This document shows positions 1 through 11,800 of a DNA stretch of 64,000 bases, in pieces. The position numbers were made by a program, and so were the translations under genes. This stretch comes from Symbiodinium natans (lineage: Eukaryota; Sar; Dinophyceae; Suessiales; Symbiodiniaceae). The stretch lies in the NCBI GenBank assembly GCA_905221605.1, contig CAJNDS010001013.1, forward strand, positions 64,001 through 128,000, in the 5' to 3' direction. Position 1 is the stretch's first letter. Each line of letters begins with the position of its first letter. The notes beneath the pieces are model-generated. The model worked only from the letters and a program-made list of their open reading frames with translations. It searched no databases and had not been told where the DNA came from.

Positions 1-687
1 CCACCTTACCTACCCTGATAATCGCTTGGCGTTCATGGTCCTTGGAAGTGAACCGGCCGTCGTCTTTGAAGCTTTACCTACTGTCGTGGCCGCCTAGCTC
101 TTCGTTGTGGTTTGGCGGTCGGCTTGGAAGCTCTACCTACCGTCGCGACCACCTGGTTCTCGCGGCTGCCTGGTTCCTGGCAATGTGGGTAGCATCTGGT
201 CGCGTGGTTCTTGGAAGTGGGCCTGCCATGTCAGCGTTCTTGCATTTCTAACTACCGTCGTCCTGGAAATTTCACCTACCATCGCGGCCGCCTGGGATGT
301 TAGAAGTCTTGGAGAATCTTGGAGGTGTACTTGCCGTTATGGTCATAGTCATAGTTCTTGCAAGTGTGCCCGTTGTCGTCTTTGAAGTTTCGGTTCTTGG
401 AACTGTGTTTGCGGCGTCTGGTCGCCTGGTTCGATCTTGGAAGCATACCTACGTTGTGGTCATGGCTGCGCGTGGCTTTAGGAAGTTTGCGAACCATGAA
501 GTTTTACCCTCGTGGGGACTTGTTTCTTGGAAGCGCGCGTAGCGTCTGCTCGCCGTTCGCCTGTTTCTTCTAAGTATACGTATGTATGTCGGGTCGCCCG
601 GTTCTTGGAAGCGCGCCTACCGTTGAGTCATGGCTCTTGGAGGAGCGCCTTCCGTCTTGGATGCCTGGTGCTTGGAAGTAAGTGTGT
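1..687. repeat. Degenerate minisatellite (TTGGAAG-containing units)
   Basis: The motif cTTGGAAGtg/gc, usually near cctaccgt and cgcctggtt, recurs about every 40-85 bp (near 42, 127, 212, 319, 356, 397, 436, 528, 605, 639, 673) and once more just after the microsatellite (near 2060). The units are too diverged for a fixed period. No frame is convincingly coding. The microsatellite that follows looks as if it expanded inside this array. Confidence 0.7.
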
Positions 688-1435
688 GTGTCGTGTGTGT
701 GTGTGTGTCGTGTGTGTGTGTGTGGGTGTGTGTGTCGTGTGTGTGTCGTGTGTGTGTCGTGTGTGTGGGTCGTGTGTGTGTCGTGTGTGTTCGCGTGTCG
801 CGTGTCGCGTGTCGCGTGTCGCGTGTCGCGTGTCGCGTGTCGCGTGTCGCGTGTCGCGTGTCGTGTGTCGTGTGTCGTGTGTCGTGCGTGGTGCGTGGTG
901 CGTGGTGCGTGGTGCGTGGTGCGTGGTGTGTGGTGCGTGGTGCGTGGTGCGTGGTGCGTGGTGCGTGGTGCGTGGTGTGTGGTGTGTGCGTGCGTGTGCG
1001 TGCGTGTGCGTGTGCGTGCGGGTGCGGGTGCGTGTGCGTGTGCGTGTGCGTGTGCGTGTGCGTGTGCGTGTGCGTGTGCGTGTGCGTGTGGGTGTGGGTG
1101 TGGGTGTGGGTGTGGGTGTGGGTGTGGGTGTGGGTGTGGGTGTGGATGTGGATGTGGGTGTGGGTGTGGGTGTGTGTGGGTGTGCGTGTGCGTGTGCGTG
1201 TGCGTGTGCGTGTGCGTGTGCGTGTGCGTGTGCGTGTGCGTGTGCGTGTGCGTGTGCGTGTGCTTGTGCGTGTGCGTGTGCGTGTGCGTGTGCGTGTGCG
1301 TGTGCGTGTGCGTGTGCGTGTGCGTGTGCGTGTGCGTGTGCGTGTGCGTGTGCGTGTGCGTGTGCGTGTGCGTGTGCGTGTGCGTGTGCGTGTGCGTGTG
1401 CGTGTGCGTGTGCGTGTGCGTGTGCGTGTGCGTGT

Positions 1436-1530
<95 letters not shown>

Positions 1531-1598
1531 GCGTGCGCGTGCGCGTGCGCGTGCGCGTGCGCGTGCGCGTGCGCGTGCGCGTGGCGGTGGGCGTGTGC

Positions 1599-1638
<40 letters not shown>

Positions 1639-1896
1639 GTGTGTGTTTGCGTGTGTATGGTGTGTGTGTGTTGTGTGCGTGTTTGTGGGTGTGTTGTGTG
1701 TGTGTGTGTGTGCGTTGTGTGTGTGTGTGTGTGTGTGTGTCGTGTCGTGTGTTTGTGTGTGTGTTTGTCGTTGTATGTTGTGTTGTGTGTGTGTGTCGTG
1801 TGTGTGTGTGTGTGTCGTGTGTGTGTCGTGTGTGTGTCGTGTGTGTGTCGTGTGTGTGTGTGTGTGTCGTGTGTCGTGTCGTGTGTCGTGTGTCGT

Positions 1897-1928
<32 letters not shown>

Positions 1929-1973
1929 CTGTGTGTGTGTGTGTGTGTGTCGTGTGTGTGCGTGTGTGTCGTG

Positions 1974-2016
<43 letters not shown>

Positions 2017-2040
2017 GTGGGGGTGTGGGGGGGTGTGTGT
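680..2040. repeat. 1.35 kb GT/GC alternating microsatellite block
   Basis: Nearly pure alternating purine-pyrimidine DNA in successive sub-blocks: TGTCG, TGCGTGG, TGCGTG, TGGGTG, long TGCGTG, pure GT (about 1440-1525), GCGCGT, then mixed GT with TCGTG. Open frames of 500-730 codons cross it on both strands, but they are only Cys-Val, Arg-Val or His-Thr repeats. Alternating GT/GC tracts can adopt Z-DNA. No gene is claimed. Confidence 0.95.
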
Positions 2041-2104
2041 GGCACCTGGTCGCCTGGCTCTGGAAGTATATCTACCTTTGTGCCCATGGTTCTGTCGCGG
2101 CCAC

Positions 2105-2640
2105 TTGGATGCTACGTACTGGCAATCATATATTCCACCATTTCTGGACTTTTTCCGTCCTTCATATCCAATCATTTCCGGAAATTTCTGTCTTTCATAT
2201 TCCACCATTTCTGGGTTTTTGCGTCGTTTACGTTCTCTCATTTCCGGAAATTCCTTCTGTTCTATTCCACCATTTCCTCATTTTTCCGTCCTTCATATCC
2301 CACCAATTTCGGAAATTTCTCTCCTTGATATTCCACCATTTCCGGATTTTTGCGTCGTTTACGTTCCCTTATTTCCGGAAATTCCGTCTTTTTATGTTCC
2401 GCCATTTTCGGATTCTTCCATCCTTCATATCCCACCATTTCCGAAAATTTCTGTCCTTCATATTCGATCATTTCCGTCTTTTGTGTTCCCTCATTTCCGT
2501 AATTTCCGTCTTTTGTCTTCCACCATTTCCGGGTGTTTCCGTCCTTCGCATCCCATCATTTCCGAAAGTGTCCGCCATTCATATTCCATCATTTCCGGAT
2601 GGTTCCGTCTTCCTCCCGTTTCGGCCGGCTGCAAAGAGTT
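2105..2640. repeat. Minisatellite of ~30-35 bp CATTTCCGGA units
   Basis: Diverged units built on ccaccATTTCCGGAttttTcCGTCctTcatatcc repeat head to tail about fifteen times. The array ends where unique sequence and then the first CCCTAAA repeats begin (about 2720). The long frames across it are Phe/Ser/Pro-rich artefacts of the unit. Confidence 0.85.
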
Positions 2641-2719
2641 TGATCCAGGGCTCTTTTCTTTCGAGACTGAAACCCAAGAGTATGTGCTGTTGGGAACAAT
2701 GCCTTCTAACAACTGAGAT

Positions 2720-3670
2720 CCCCCTAAATGTAACCCTTTCAGGGATTAGACCCGGGAAGGCCCAAACCCAAAACCCTAAACCCTCGGCCTAAAACCCATC
2801 TTGTGAGTGGGAACCTCAGCAGGCTTTCGAGGTCGAACTCTGCTGTAAATCTGGAACCCTAAAGCCTAAACCCTAAATCCTAAATCCAAACCCTGAACGA
2901 GTTTAGGTGTTAGGGCTTTGGGCTCCTAAGCCCGAAGCCTTAAGGGGGCTGGGCGATTCTACTCCAGAGTTGTCAACCCTCTGTTTGTTTGCGGTTTAGG
3001 GTTTAGGGTTTAGGGTTTAGGGTTTAGGGTTTAGGGTTTAGGGTTTAGGGTTTAGGGTTTAGGGCTTAGGGTTTAGGGTTTAGGGATCCTGCCTGGTTCC
3101 CAACGAAGGAGCCATCCCGCATTGTGGTCACCGAATGGCAGCCTCCGGAACTTCGGGCTTAGGGCTTAGGGCCTATTGGGGTGTAGGGTTTAGGGTTTAG
3201 GGATTGGGGTTTAGGGTTTAGGGTTTAGGGTTTAGGGTTTAGGGTTTAGGGTTTAGGGTTTAGGGTTTAGGGTTTAGGGTTTAGGGTTTAGGGTTTAGGG
3301 TTTGGGGTTTGGGGTTTGGGTTTTGGGGATGGCTGGGGCTTATTGCGTAGGGCTTAGTAGGCCTTAGGGATTAAGGCTTAGGCAAAGGGGGGAAGGGGGG
3401 GTGGGGGGCGGGCTTAGGCTGAGCTTCTCTGTGGACCCTCAGAGTATTCAGAAAAAAAGCTGCCTGTTTAGGGTTTATAGGCTTTAGGTACATAAAGGGG
3501 GGTATAAGGCAGGATTGGGACCCTAAACCCTAAACCCCAAACCCCAAACCCTAAACCCTAAGCCCTAAGCCCCAAACCCTGCGCCCAGCCCCCTTGAGCC
3601 CAAAGCCCTATATAAAACGTAAACTCGTTTAGGGGTTTGGATTTAGGATTTAGGGTCACACCTCTGAACC
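2720..3670. repeat. First interstitial telomeric arrays (CCCTAAA then TTTAGGG)
   Basis: Scattered CCCTAAA units at 2720-2910 are followed by clean TTTAGGG arrays at about 2993-3085 and 3183-3328, with TTTGGGG variants at the edge, then CCCTAAA again near 3521-3590. The unique island 3087-3160 reads openly on the minus strand (GGCHSVTTMRDGSFVGNQAG) and could be a small exon, but no family is recognisable. The arrays face both ways inside the chromosome, so this is not a chromosome end. Confidence 0.85.
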
Positions 3671-3737
3671 CCAAGAACGCCAAAAGGTAGGTTCAGGATT
3701 TGAGGGTTTAGCGTTCAGATTCAACAAAACCGCAAAA

Positions 3738-4420
3738 ATGCAGCACAAGAGCTTCGGAGGCTGTGCAATGGTACTTGAAAGGAAGGAACCCTACACAAAC
3801 CCTACAAACCCCATAAAACACCTCAAAACCCTCTCAAGCACCTTTAGAAAAACCCTCAACAAGCCCCATGCAGCCCTAAAACATGTCCCTATAAATCCCG
3901 AGAAAACACGACAACACCCTGTAAAACCCTAGAAGCCCTAAACTCAATGCCTCTTAGGGCTTCCGGCTTCGGACTTCTACAGGGTTGATTCAAGGTGTAG
4001 GGTTTAGGGTTTAGGGTTTAGGGTTGAGGGGTAGATGGATGCTGGGGTCGCGTTTAGGGTGTTGGGCTTGGGTTCAGTTTAGTTTGCTGCTTTGGGAGTT
4101 TAGGCTTCAGGGCTCGAAAGAACATCCGCAAATAATTTTACACCTTGAACCCTCTGCCCCTTTTCGGTCAGCCGGGCTAAAACTCCTGGAGCTACAATCC
4201 CTTCGCCGTAGGTCTCAACCTTTCCCCCTATACAGTCTATACACGTGAAACAGCTGTGTATTATGAGGCATTCGGAGGTAGACGCAGATTTGAAAGAAGA
4301 CGGCAGGTTGAACGCAAGCCCACAATCCTGATAGTGCCGAATCCAGGTCCCAGCACCACTCAAGCTTCGGGCCACGGGCGTCTGCCGCAACTGAAGCTCT
4401 GAAACATAAACCCTAAACAC
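3738..4420. other. Telomere-like repeats with a possible exon island
   Basis: This stretch has diverged CCCTAAA-type repeats, a short TTTAGGG array at 3998-4026 and a unique island at about 4085-4400. The island is open on the minus strand for about 100 codons and contains a Cys-rich stretch (CFTCIDC) that I do not recognise. It is bordered on the right by CCCTAAA repeats, unlike most exon islands here. Coding status is uncertain. Confidence 0.35.
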
Positions 4421-4459
4421 TAAACCCTAAACCCTAAGCCCTAAACCCTAAACCCTAAA

Positions 4460-4700
4460 CCCTTGTTCAAGCCCAGGTCGGATAGCTGTGGGCTTCTGTC
4501 GACTGAGGCCTCGTCGGCTTGAACCACTTAAACGCTCCATCTCCGGCGCCACTTGGCTAGTCATCTCTCTGACTCTTCTGGCCAGGGAAAGGGCGTCCGC
4601 GTCATCAGGCTGTTGCTGCAAAAACGTCTGGGCATCTCCGTCTGCTGCTTCCATGCGGTTCAATGCAAATTTGCACTGTGCTTTCAGAAGGAAAACAGAG
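4460..4700 (-). CDS. Candidate exon(s) of unidentified protein
   Basis: A minus-strand frame gives a hydrophilic, helix-like segment: ADGDAQTFLQQQPDDADA, then SLARRVREMTSQVAPEMERL. Its codon use (GC-rich third positions) matches the identified exons in this window. CCCTAAA arrays flank it on both sides. No family is recognised. It lies downstream of the methyltransferase on the same strand, so it could belong to the next gene of the array. Confidence 0.4.
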
Positions 4701-4854
4701 GTTAGCCTCTAAACCCTAAACCCTAAACCCTAAACCCTATACCCTAAACCCTAAACCCTCGGGTTTCTACGGTTTGGCGTTCCGGGTTCAGGAAAGAGAG
4801 CTTCAAAGCTTGGAGGTTGCAGATTTCACTGACTGTAGGGAGAATCTTATATGT

Positions 4855-4912
4855 AGACATACATATACATATACATATACATACATATATAATTATATAT
4901 ATATATACATAT
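4855..4912. repeat. TA-rich microsatellite (ACATAT)
   Basis: A run of tacatatacat and tatata units. It is short, AT-rich and non-coding. Confidence 0.8.
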
Positions 4913-5089
4913 TTGGTACAGGGCTGTTAGGGTTTCTGGCGCTTAAGAGGCAGTAGTAAATTTCTTAGGGGGCTTATGAGTCTAAGATCCGAAGTCTGTC
5001 AGCTGCCAGGCCGATGGCCTGCAAGGGCCTTCAGGAAGAGCTTGTTGGAGTCGCTCCCTGGGGGAGGTTTAGGGTTTAGGGTTTAGGGT

Positions 5090-5545
5090 TTGGCAGGCAG
5101 GCTTCGCGATCGGGCATGGGTAGGAGTGTTCCTTTTTCGGGTCTTGTTCCAGACGCCTTTTTTGATTTGTTCAGCATGTTTTTCTTTTGCAGCTCACGTG
5201 GCTGGTCCAGCAACAAAAACACCGGGTCGGCGCGGGCTCGATGCTCCGCTCGCCCGCGGGCCAGGGCTCGGGAAGGCTTCGACCGGACTCCCGTTCCGTC
5301 GTCCAGGGACCCTAAACCCTAAACCCTGAAACCTGAGCCCTAAACCCTAAACTCTAAACCCTCTGGGGTTTAGGGTTTAGGGTTTGGGGGGTTTAGAGCT
5401 TGGGGTTCTGGTCCAGGGGCGCGTGCTTTTTGCGTTTGATCGGCACGCCCCCGGTCACTCACTCAGTTGCGTGCCGGGAACGGAGGAGGCTGCGTTCCGT
5501 CCCTCGGGCGCTGTTCGGCACACGGCTGCCCGAGCAAACCCAAAA
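5090..5545. other. GC-rich islands between telomeric arrays; possible exons
   Basis: Islands at about 5098-5305 and 5405-5545 are separated by CCCTAAA and TTTAGGG repeats. The first has a pyrimidine-rich stretch ending in TTTTCTTTTGCAG on the plus strand, which resembles a 3' splice site. The second reads openly on the minus strand (RAAVCRTAPEGRNAASS). Strand and identity cannot be decided. Confidence 0.3.
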
Positions 5546-5760
5546 ACCTAAACCACACGTTCCGTAGGTTTGGCGCTCGACCCTAAACCCTAAACCCTAA
5601 ACCCTAAACCCTAAACCCTAAACCCTAAACCCTAAACCCTAAAGGTTTACAGAGAGGAGCCCAATGCATCCCAAAAACTTCCTAGACCCTACAAACGCTG
5701 GCAGCCCCAAAACCGAAGTAAGGCCTTCGGGGTTTAGGGTCTAATGTTAACATCCCATTT

Positions 5761-5880
5761 ACCCAAAGAGCCCAATATTGCTTAATTAAGCAATATACCT
5801 TAAATCATAAAGGGGTCCTTAATATGATTTAAGGAATATTCCTTAATTAAGCAATATTGGGCTCTTTGGGTAGAAATGGG
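5761..5880. mobile_element. Palindromic MITE, family F (TTAATTAAG core)
   Basis: Outer arms CCCAAAGAGCCCAATATTGC and its complement, with inner TTAATTAAG...CTTAATTAA arms, make a near-perfect ~115 bp inverted repeat with no coding capacity. Relatives with CCAATACCCCTTA...TAAGGGGTATTGG arms occur at 14397, 17941, 45878 and 61508. Confidence 0.8.
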
Positions 5881-7430
5881 GTGGTAATAGTAATATTCGC
5901 CGGGCCAGAGGGCCCTAGCCGAAGACTACTTTCCATTACGGGAGGGTTTCGGGCCGATGTATGTAAACAAGTCTATATAGGGGGGTCCGGTGATAATAAT
6001 AATGGGGTGGTAATTGTAAAATTTTTCCGGCCAGGAATTGAAAATTATACTGAAATGGCTTTAGAGTTCCATTGCAGAGAAGGCTTTTCAGCTGAGCTGG
6101 CTTGAAAGAGCTCCAAGACAAAGCAAAGCAGACCCTGACAGCTGACCCCCCCCAGACCCCCAGAATCCGCATTGTTGACGCCCCCTCGTTTTTTTCCACC
6201 CCTACAAACCCCGGGGACCAAAACAAGATTGGGGGGGGGGGTTATTAAAGGGACCCTAACATTAGGGATTAGTGTTTAGGGTTTATATAGGGTTTAGGGG
6301 AAGGGATATACCTTAATTCATAGGAACCCTGAACCCCGTACCCAAAAGATGGATCGTTGGCGCAGAAGCCCCGGGTTCGGCTTCGCGCTGGGCGTGGCTC
6401 CGTTCGCTAAGGATTTGAGGGCGTTGAAGACGCAAGATTTAGGCGTTGGGGTTTAGCGGCTAAGGGATTAGGGCTTGGCATCAAGGCCCTTAGGGCTTAT
6501 AGGGTTTACTTAGTACTTAGTACTTATGGGGTTCTTAAGGGAGGGGAGGTTCATGCGGGGTCGGTGCCTAGGGAACCTTGGGGAAGCTTAGGGAGCCTTA
6601 GGGAGTAGTGGGGGGAAAAATTACAGAACCTTGGGGTTTCCCTAGACCCTAAACCCTAAACCCTCCCTTAGGACCCTAGAATCCCCCTTGAACCCCCCTA
6701 AACCCTAAACCCTGAACCCTAAACCCTAAACCCTAAACCCTAAACCCTGAACCCTGAACCCTTAAGCCCTTAAGAACCCTATAAAGTGCTTCGGGCTCAG
6801 GGTTTGGGATGTCTGTCCGGAGTTCGGCTCTACAGGAGTAGCTTGGATCGGCGGAGCCAGTGCGAAAGGATCCCGCCAAGGGCTTTGGGTTTAGGGTTTG
6901 GGGTTTGGGGTCTAGGGTTTGGGGTTTAGGGTTTGGGGTTTAGGGTTTAGGGTTTAGGGTTTGGGGTTTGGGGTTTGGGGTTTAGGGTTTGGGGTTTAGG
7001 GTTTAGGGTTTGGGGTTCAGGATTTGGGGTTTGGGGTTTAAGGCTCTTAGAACACGACCTTCAAGTAGGGCATCGCAAAACCGGAGGCCCCTAAAGCTCA
7101 CCTCCTGAAAATCTCTTGACGCAGCGATGCACCGAGCCCTGAGACCAAAAGCCCTTTAAAGCCACAACAGCTCTAAACTCCTCAACTCCTCAACTCCTAA
7201 AGTCCTAAACTCCTTAACTCCTAAACTCCTAAACCCTAAACTCCTAAACCTTAAACTCCAAACCCTAAAACCCCAAAACCCTTCGCTCTTAAAGCATCTT
7301 CTGCGCTACCGCAGCACGGTGCGCCGCGCAAAAGGCTCTCAAGCTTTGTTGGAGAGGTTACTGGTTCATAGTTGGGATAGTAATTTTAGGGTTTAGGGTT
7401 TAGGGTTTAGGGTTTAAGATTTTATTCTTA
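5880..7430. other. Telomere-repeat-rich stretch, no identified gene
   Basis: This holds unique spacer (5880-6240) with two related ataataatggggtggtaat segments, then CCCTAAA arrays (6645-6770) and a TTTAGGG/TTTGGGG array (6890-7040). Small open islands lie at about 6350-6420 and 6800-6880. A CTCCTAAA-variant array lies at 7175-7270, and the island at 7275-7350 reads minus-strand SLLRGAPCCGSAEDALRA. None can be assigned. Confidence 0.5.
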
Positions 7431-7670
7431 TTGAGTTTAAGTGCCCTTAACAATGTAAAATGTTATCCCACTATGACAAAGGTTAGGGGCTTAGGATTTA
7501 AGGTGCAGGGGCTCAGGGGTTACAAGCTCAGGGACAAGGGCTTGGGGTTTCGCCTTAGCCACACCCACGGTTTGGGCGTGCATGCTCCACAAAGAAGGTG
7601 CATGCACTCCGGATGTAAGGAATGGGTGCTACATGAAACAATAGCTCGAACAAGCCTTCAAAGCCCTGAA

Positions 7671-7753
7671 CCCTAAACCCTAAACCCTAAACCCTAAACC
7701 CTAAACCCTAAACCCTAAACCCTAAACCCTAAACCCTAAACCCTAAACCCTAG
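7671..7753. repeat. Interstitial telomeric array (CCCTAAA)n
   Basis: About eleven near-perfect CCCTAAA units. To the right, a short island (7754-7815) reads EVAAHDLQTGLQGANA on the minus strand, then a TTTAGGG array starts at 7838. This is the CCCTAAA-island-TTTAGGG arrangement seen at the confirmed exons. Confidence 0.95.
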
Positions 7754-7815
7754 CATTGGCACCTTGAAGGCCGGTCTGCAAGTCGTGGGCGGCCACCTCG
7801 GCAGGCGAAAAAAGG
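7754..7815 (-). CDS. Candidate exon of unidentified protein
   Basis: A short minus-strand open island (FSPAEVAAHDLQTGLQGANA) sits between a CCCTAAA array on the left and a TTTAGGG array on the right. This is the bracket typical of the proven exons further right. It is too short to assign. Confidence 0.3.
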
Positions 7816-8029
7816 TCCTAAATTCTAGGTCCTCAGAGTTTAGGGTTTAGGGTTTAGGGTTTAGGGTTTAGGGTTTGGGGTTTGGGGTTCAGGGTTCAGG
7901 ACTCAGGGTTTAGGGTTGCGGTAACCAAAGGTTCCCTAGGTACCTAAGCCCCCCCCCCCCCCCCCACCCCCCTAAAGCGCCCTCCCTTCAGGACCCTATA
8001 GCTAAACCACACGGCCTATTGACGTTCTG

Positions 8030-10020
8030 CAGTCTGGCGCTTGTCTCAACCCCATATTTAACTTAACCTATATAGGGATCCTGAGTATGATTTAAGGTAT
8101 ACTCCTGGGTTAAGGGATATTGGTATCTTTGGGTCCCCAGCAATCTAAGATTTACAGATAGTGCTTAATGAGGCTTGCAGGGGAACTATGTGCCTCCAAA
8201 AGCCTCCGGGCAGTTTACGTGATGCCTTAATATGGGCCCGTGAATGGGGAACCCTTATATACTCCTTATATTCCTTAGACTATACATACCAAGGGCCCAT
8301 GCTTCACAACTTTTTGGGGTTAGGGTTTAGGGGTATTAGGCCCATGACTTACCTTCTTCTTTTGGGGTCTAGGAGTCTTACGCTGCAGCACAACTGAACA
8401 CCTGAAACCCAAACCCTAAACCGCTAACCCCCCAACCGCCTAAACCTCTGAACCCCCCAAACCCTCAAGACCCTAAACCACCAAGCCCCTACACGCCAAG
8501 CCCCCTGAACTCTGAACCCCTAAACTCTGAACCCTTTGATCGCAAAACCCCCAGCCTCGTTCTGCATCTGCCCCTCCGCAATGGGCCTCACCGCAGCCAG
8601 GTCCATTCCTGTTCAGGGTGTTTAAGGGCTTGGGGTTTAAGAGGCCTATGTTTAGGGTTTAGGGTTTAGGGTTTAGGGTTTAGGGTTTAGGGTTTAGGGG
8701 TTTGGGTTTAGGGATTTGGGGCTTACGGGTTTCGGGATTCAGCTTCCAGCCGTTGGCCCTCCACACCCAGAGAGCCGAATACCCCTTAGTTGAAACATGT
8801 ACCTGCAACCATACAGGGGTCCCTAAACCCTAAACCCTAAACCCCAAACCCTAAACCCTAAACCCCAAACCCTAAACCCTAAACCCTAAACCATAATCTT
8901 CCCAAGCTTAAGGGCTGTTTCGGGGTTCCTTTATCGCCCCAATTCTTACCATTTAGGAGCTTTGAGGCCCCCCCGAAGCTGCCACAAAAATAGGGTTTTT
9001 CGGGTTTAAGCGCTTAGGGGGTTTCCTGAACGCTCAGGTTACGCACAGGCTCTTTTTTTTCTGTTTGGGGGGTGTCTGCGCTATTCTGAAGACCCCTGAA
9101 GGGTTTGAAGGGCTGAGCCGCTTAGCAAACCCCTAAGCCCTAAACCCCCCCAACCCCTCAATCTGCCCCCAAAGCCCGAAGCCCTACCTTGTGGACCAAA
9201 TGAACCCTGAAACTGAAGGGCTTATGGTTCATATGCCCGACTAGGGAATACTCGTAGTAGGGTATATTATTAACAACCTCCTTTCAGAGTTTGAGGGTCT
9301 GGAGTTGACGACGTTGGTAGGGTTTAGGGTTTGGGGTTTGAGGTTTATGGTTTGGGGGTTTGGGGTTTAAGGTAGGTTTAGGGTCTAGGGTTTGGGGGAC
9401 TTCAAGTGTTCAGAGTTCGGGGGGCGGGGTGCGGAGCGGGGGGGGGGGGGGGCCTTGGCGGGTCATAGGATTTCAGGGTTTGCGGTTTCTAGGGTTGGGG
9501 GGTTTGATAGCTAAGACCTATAGACCCTAAACCGTAAGCCCATTGAGGCTTTTGAGGGCTTGGGGATACGGCTAGCCAAGAAAAGCTCGATGATCTTACA
9601 TCAGAACCCTTGTTTGCCCCGACAAAAAACCTTAACCCTCCACCGCCCAATAAAACCCCAAAATCTACAACCCCAAAACCCCAGGGTGAGCAACCCTAAA
9701 ACCCTAAACCCCCTGCGACTTTCTCCGAGGAGGCTCTCCCTAAATAACCCTAAATAACCCTAAATAACCCGAAATAACCCTAAATAACCCTAAATAACCC
9801 TTAAAACTTAAAACCCTCAAACCCTAACACCCTAAAGAACCCTAAATAACAAAAACTGCAACCCCAAAACGGTTTTTTTTTCCCGAGAAGGCTCTCCAAG
9901 AGGCCACTAAAGGGCTGCAGATTCCGTCGACCAATCTTTGGTGCTTTTGCCGTCGCTGTCAATATCGGGGGCTCCCTGGGGTTTCGCAGGGTTTAGGGTT
10001 TAGGGTTTAGGGTTTAGGGT
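8030..10020. other. Repeat-rich stretch with small coding-like islands
   Basis: A diverged TIR element (about 8045-8145) and an element-like stretch (8225-8305, gggcccgtgaat...caagggcccatgc) are followed by CCCTAAA variants. The island at 8560-8620 reads MDLAAVRPIAEGQMQNEA on the minus strand. TTTAGGG arrays lie at 8650-8700 and a CCCTAAA array at 8820-8890. A CCCTAAATAA decamer-variant array lies at 9735-9800. The island at 9905-9985 reads PDIDSDGKSTKDWSTESAA on the minus strand. No protein family is recognised. Confidence 0.45.
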
Positions 10021-10620
10021 CGAGATGGAAGATGACATTTTGGAGACCATGCTGGCATGACATATGCGGACCCCAAAAGAAGCGCGACATTGATATTGAA
10101 AGCTACTTCTTTGCACAGCTAGCCGCTAGCCGGTGAGACGACAGCACCTGATTCCCAGGTGAGCACATGTGCCGGACGGCGTGATTGCCGCGCCCTGAAC
10201 CCTAAACCTTAAACCGTAACCTAAGCCCGAAACCCTAACCCTAAACTCTAAAAACCCAACACCTCTAAACCCATAACCCCCTGAACCCCCTGAACCCTGC
10301 TCTTAAATCAGAGGTCGCACTGTGAAACAGAGCTGGAGCCATGTATGAGCGTGAACAGCGACTTCTGGCTGTCTGAGGGCTTGTTGGAAAGCTCCTGTGA
10401 AGCATCAGCGCCGCGCGATGGTGGTGCCTCGACAGTAGGGGGAACTTGCGGCTGGGATTAAAGATGGAAACTGCTGAATGCTAAGCCCTGACACCCTGAA
10501 ACTCAAAACCCTATGAACCCCAAAATCCCTCGAACCCCAGAACCCCAAACCCCAAACCCCGAACCCTAACGACCCACCTAACGATCCCAAGCCCTAAGCC
10601 CTAAACCCTAAACCCCAAAC
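10020..10620. other. Mostly unassigned spacer
   Basis: Unique sequence at 10020-10190 and 10290-10480 lies between CCCTAAA-type repeats (10190-10290 and 10480-10615). Frames are short on both strands and nothing is recognised. Confidence 0.4.
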
Positions 10621-10624
10621 GAAG

Positions 10625-10722
10625 GGACCTTGGGCTGGAACAGAGTTGGGAGGCGCGTCTCCGAGTCGGACGTAGCCAGGGCCGGGTTCGAGCCCTGTCG
10701 CTGCTTTCCCTCCTCCTCGGGG
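10625..10722 (-). CDS. Candidate exon of unidentified protein
   Basis: The minus frame is open and hydrophilic (GKQRQGSNPALATSDSETRL, then PTLFQPK). CCCTAAA repeats lie on its left and a TTTAGGG/TTTGGGG array on its right, the bracket seen around identified exons. It lies just downstream of the methyltransferase stop and could be an early exon of the next gene. No family is recognised. Confidence 0.4.
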
Positions 10723-10724
10723 GG

Positions 10725-11800
10725 TTTAGGGTTTGGGGTTTAGGGTTTGGGGTTTAGGGTTAGGGTTTGGGGTTTAGGGTTTGGGGTTTGGGGTTTGGGG
10801 TTTAGGCGCCTAGGGTTTAGAGGTTTAGGGTTCAGGGTTTAGGGCTTATGGTCTAGGGTTCGGGGCTTTTAGGGGTTGGGTCTATCGGTTTAGGGCTCTT
10901 CGGGGCTGGGGTTGAGGATTTGGGGCTCTTCGGGGTTGGGTTTAGAGTTTAGGGTTTAAGGTCGAGGGTTTAGGGTTCAGGGTTTAGGGTTTAAGGTCGA
11001 GGGTTGAGGGTTGGGTCCTCCTTCCGATCTTGGGGCTTCTGGCATCTGGGGCTCTTAGGAGGTGGGTGGTCTAGGTAGGGTTTGGGGTTTGGGGTTTGGG
11101 GTTTGGGGTTTGGGGTTTGGGGTTTGGGGTTTGGGGTTTAGGGTTTAGGGTTTAGGGTTTAGGGTTTAGGGTTTAGGGTTTAGGGTTTAGGGTTTAGGGT
11201 TTAGGGTTTAGGGTTTAGGGTTTAGGGTTTAGGGTTGAGGGTTGAGGGTTGGGGGTTTCGGGTTTGGGAGGTTTAGGGCTTCGGCCTTAGGTCATACCAG
11301 GACTTGCCTCATATGGTAGAGGCATTAGGGTTATTAAGGCCACTTACTTCGGCTTGCTGGGGCTCTTGTAGACTCTCCAGCCGGTTCGGTTTAGCGTTTA
11401 GGGTTTAGGGTTTAGGGTTTGGGGTTTAGGGTTTAGGGTTTAGGGTTTGGGGTTTAGGGTTTAGGGTTTAGAGTTTAGGGTTTAGGGCTCAGGTTTTAGG
11501 GTTTAGGGCTTAGGGTTCAGGGTTGAAGGTTGAGGTTTTAGGGTTTCGCTCTTGTGGGCCTTTTGGGGGCTCAGGAACGAGGGATCCCCAGGTCCGCGGG
11601 GATGCGAGTCCTAAACCCTGGGCCCTGAACCCCTGAACTTCCTAAACCCCCCGTAAGCTGCAAGCCCTAAGCACCCTAAGGTCCTAGGGTAGGGTTTAGG
11701 GTTTAGGGTTTGGGGTTTAGGGTTTAGGGTATAGGGTATAGGGTATAGGGTATAGGGTTTAGGGTTTAGGGTTGAGGGCTTAGGGTTTAGGGTTTAGGGT
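10725..11800. repeat. TTTAGGG / TTTGGGG arrays
   Basis: Blocks of TTTGGGG at 10730-10805 and 11085-11140 pass into clean TTTAGGG at 11140-11235, with further arrays at 11395-11520 and 11693-11815. Unique patches at 11270-11390 and 11560-11690 show no convincing coding. The last array ends at the methyltransferase terminal exon. Confidence 0.9.

Noticed and set aside
512-2792. Open frames of 500-734 codons on both strands
   Set aside because: They are translations of a GT/GC microsatellite and a minisatellite (Cys-Val, Arg-Val, His-Thr repeats) and are open in several frames at once.
2993-3328. A true chromosome end
   Set aside because: Arrays occur in both orientations throughout the 64 kb with genes on both sides, so they are interstitial.
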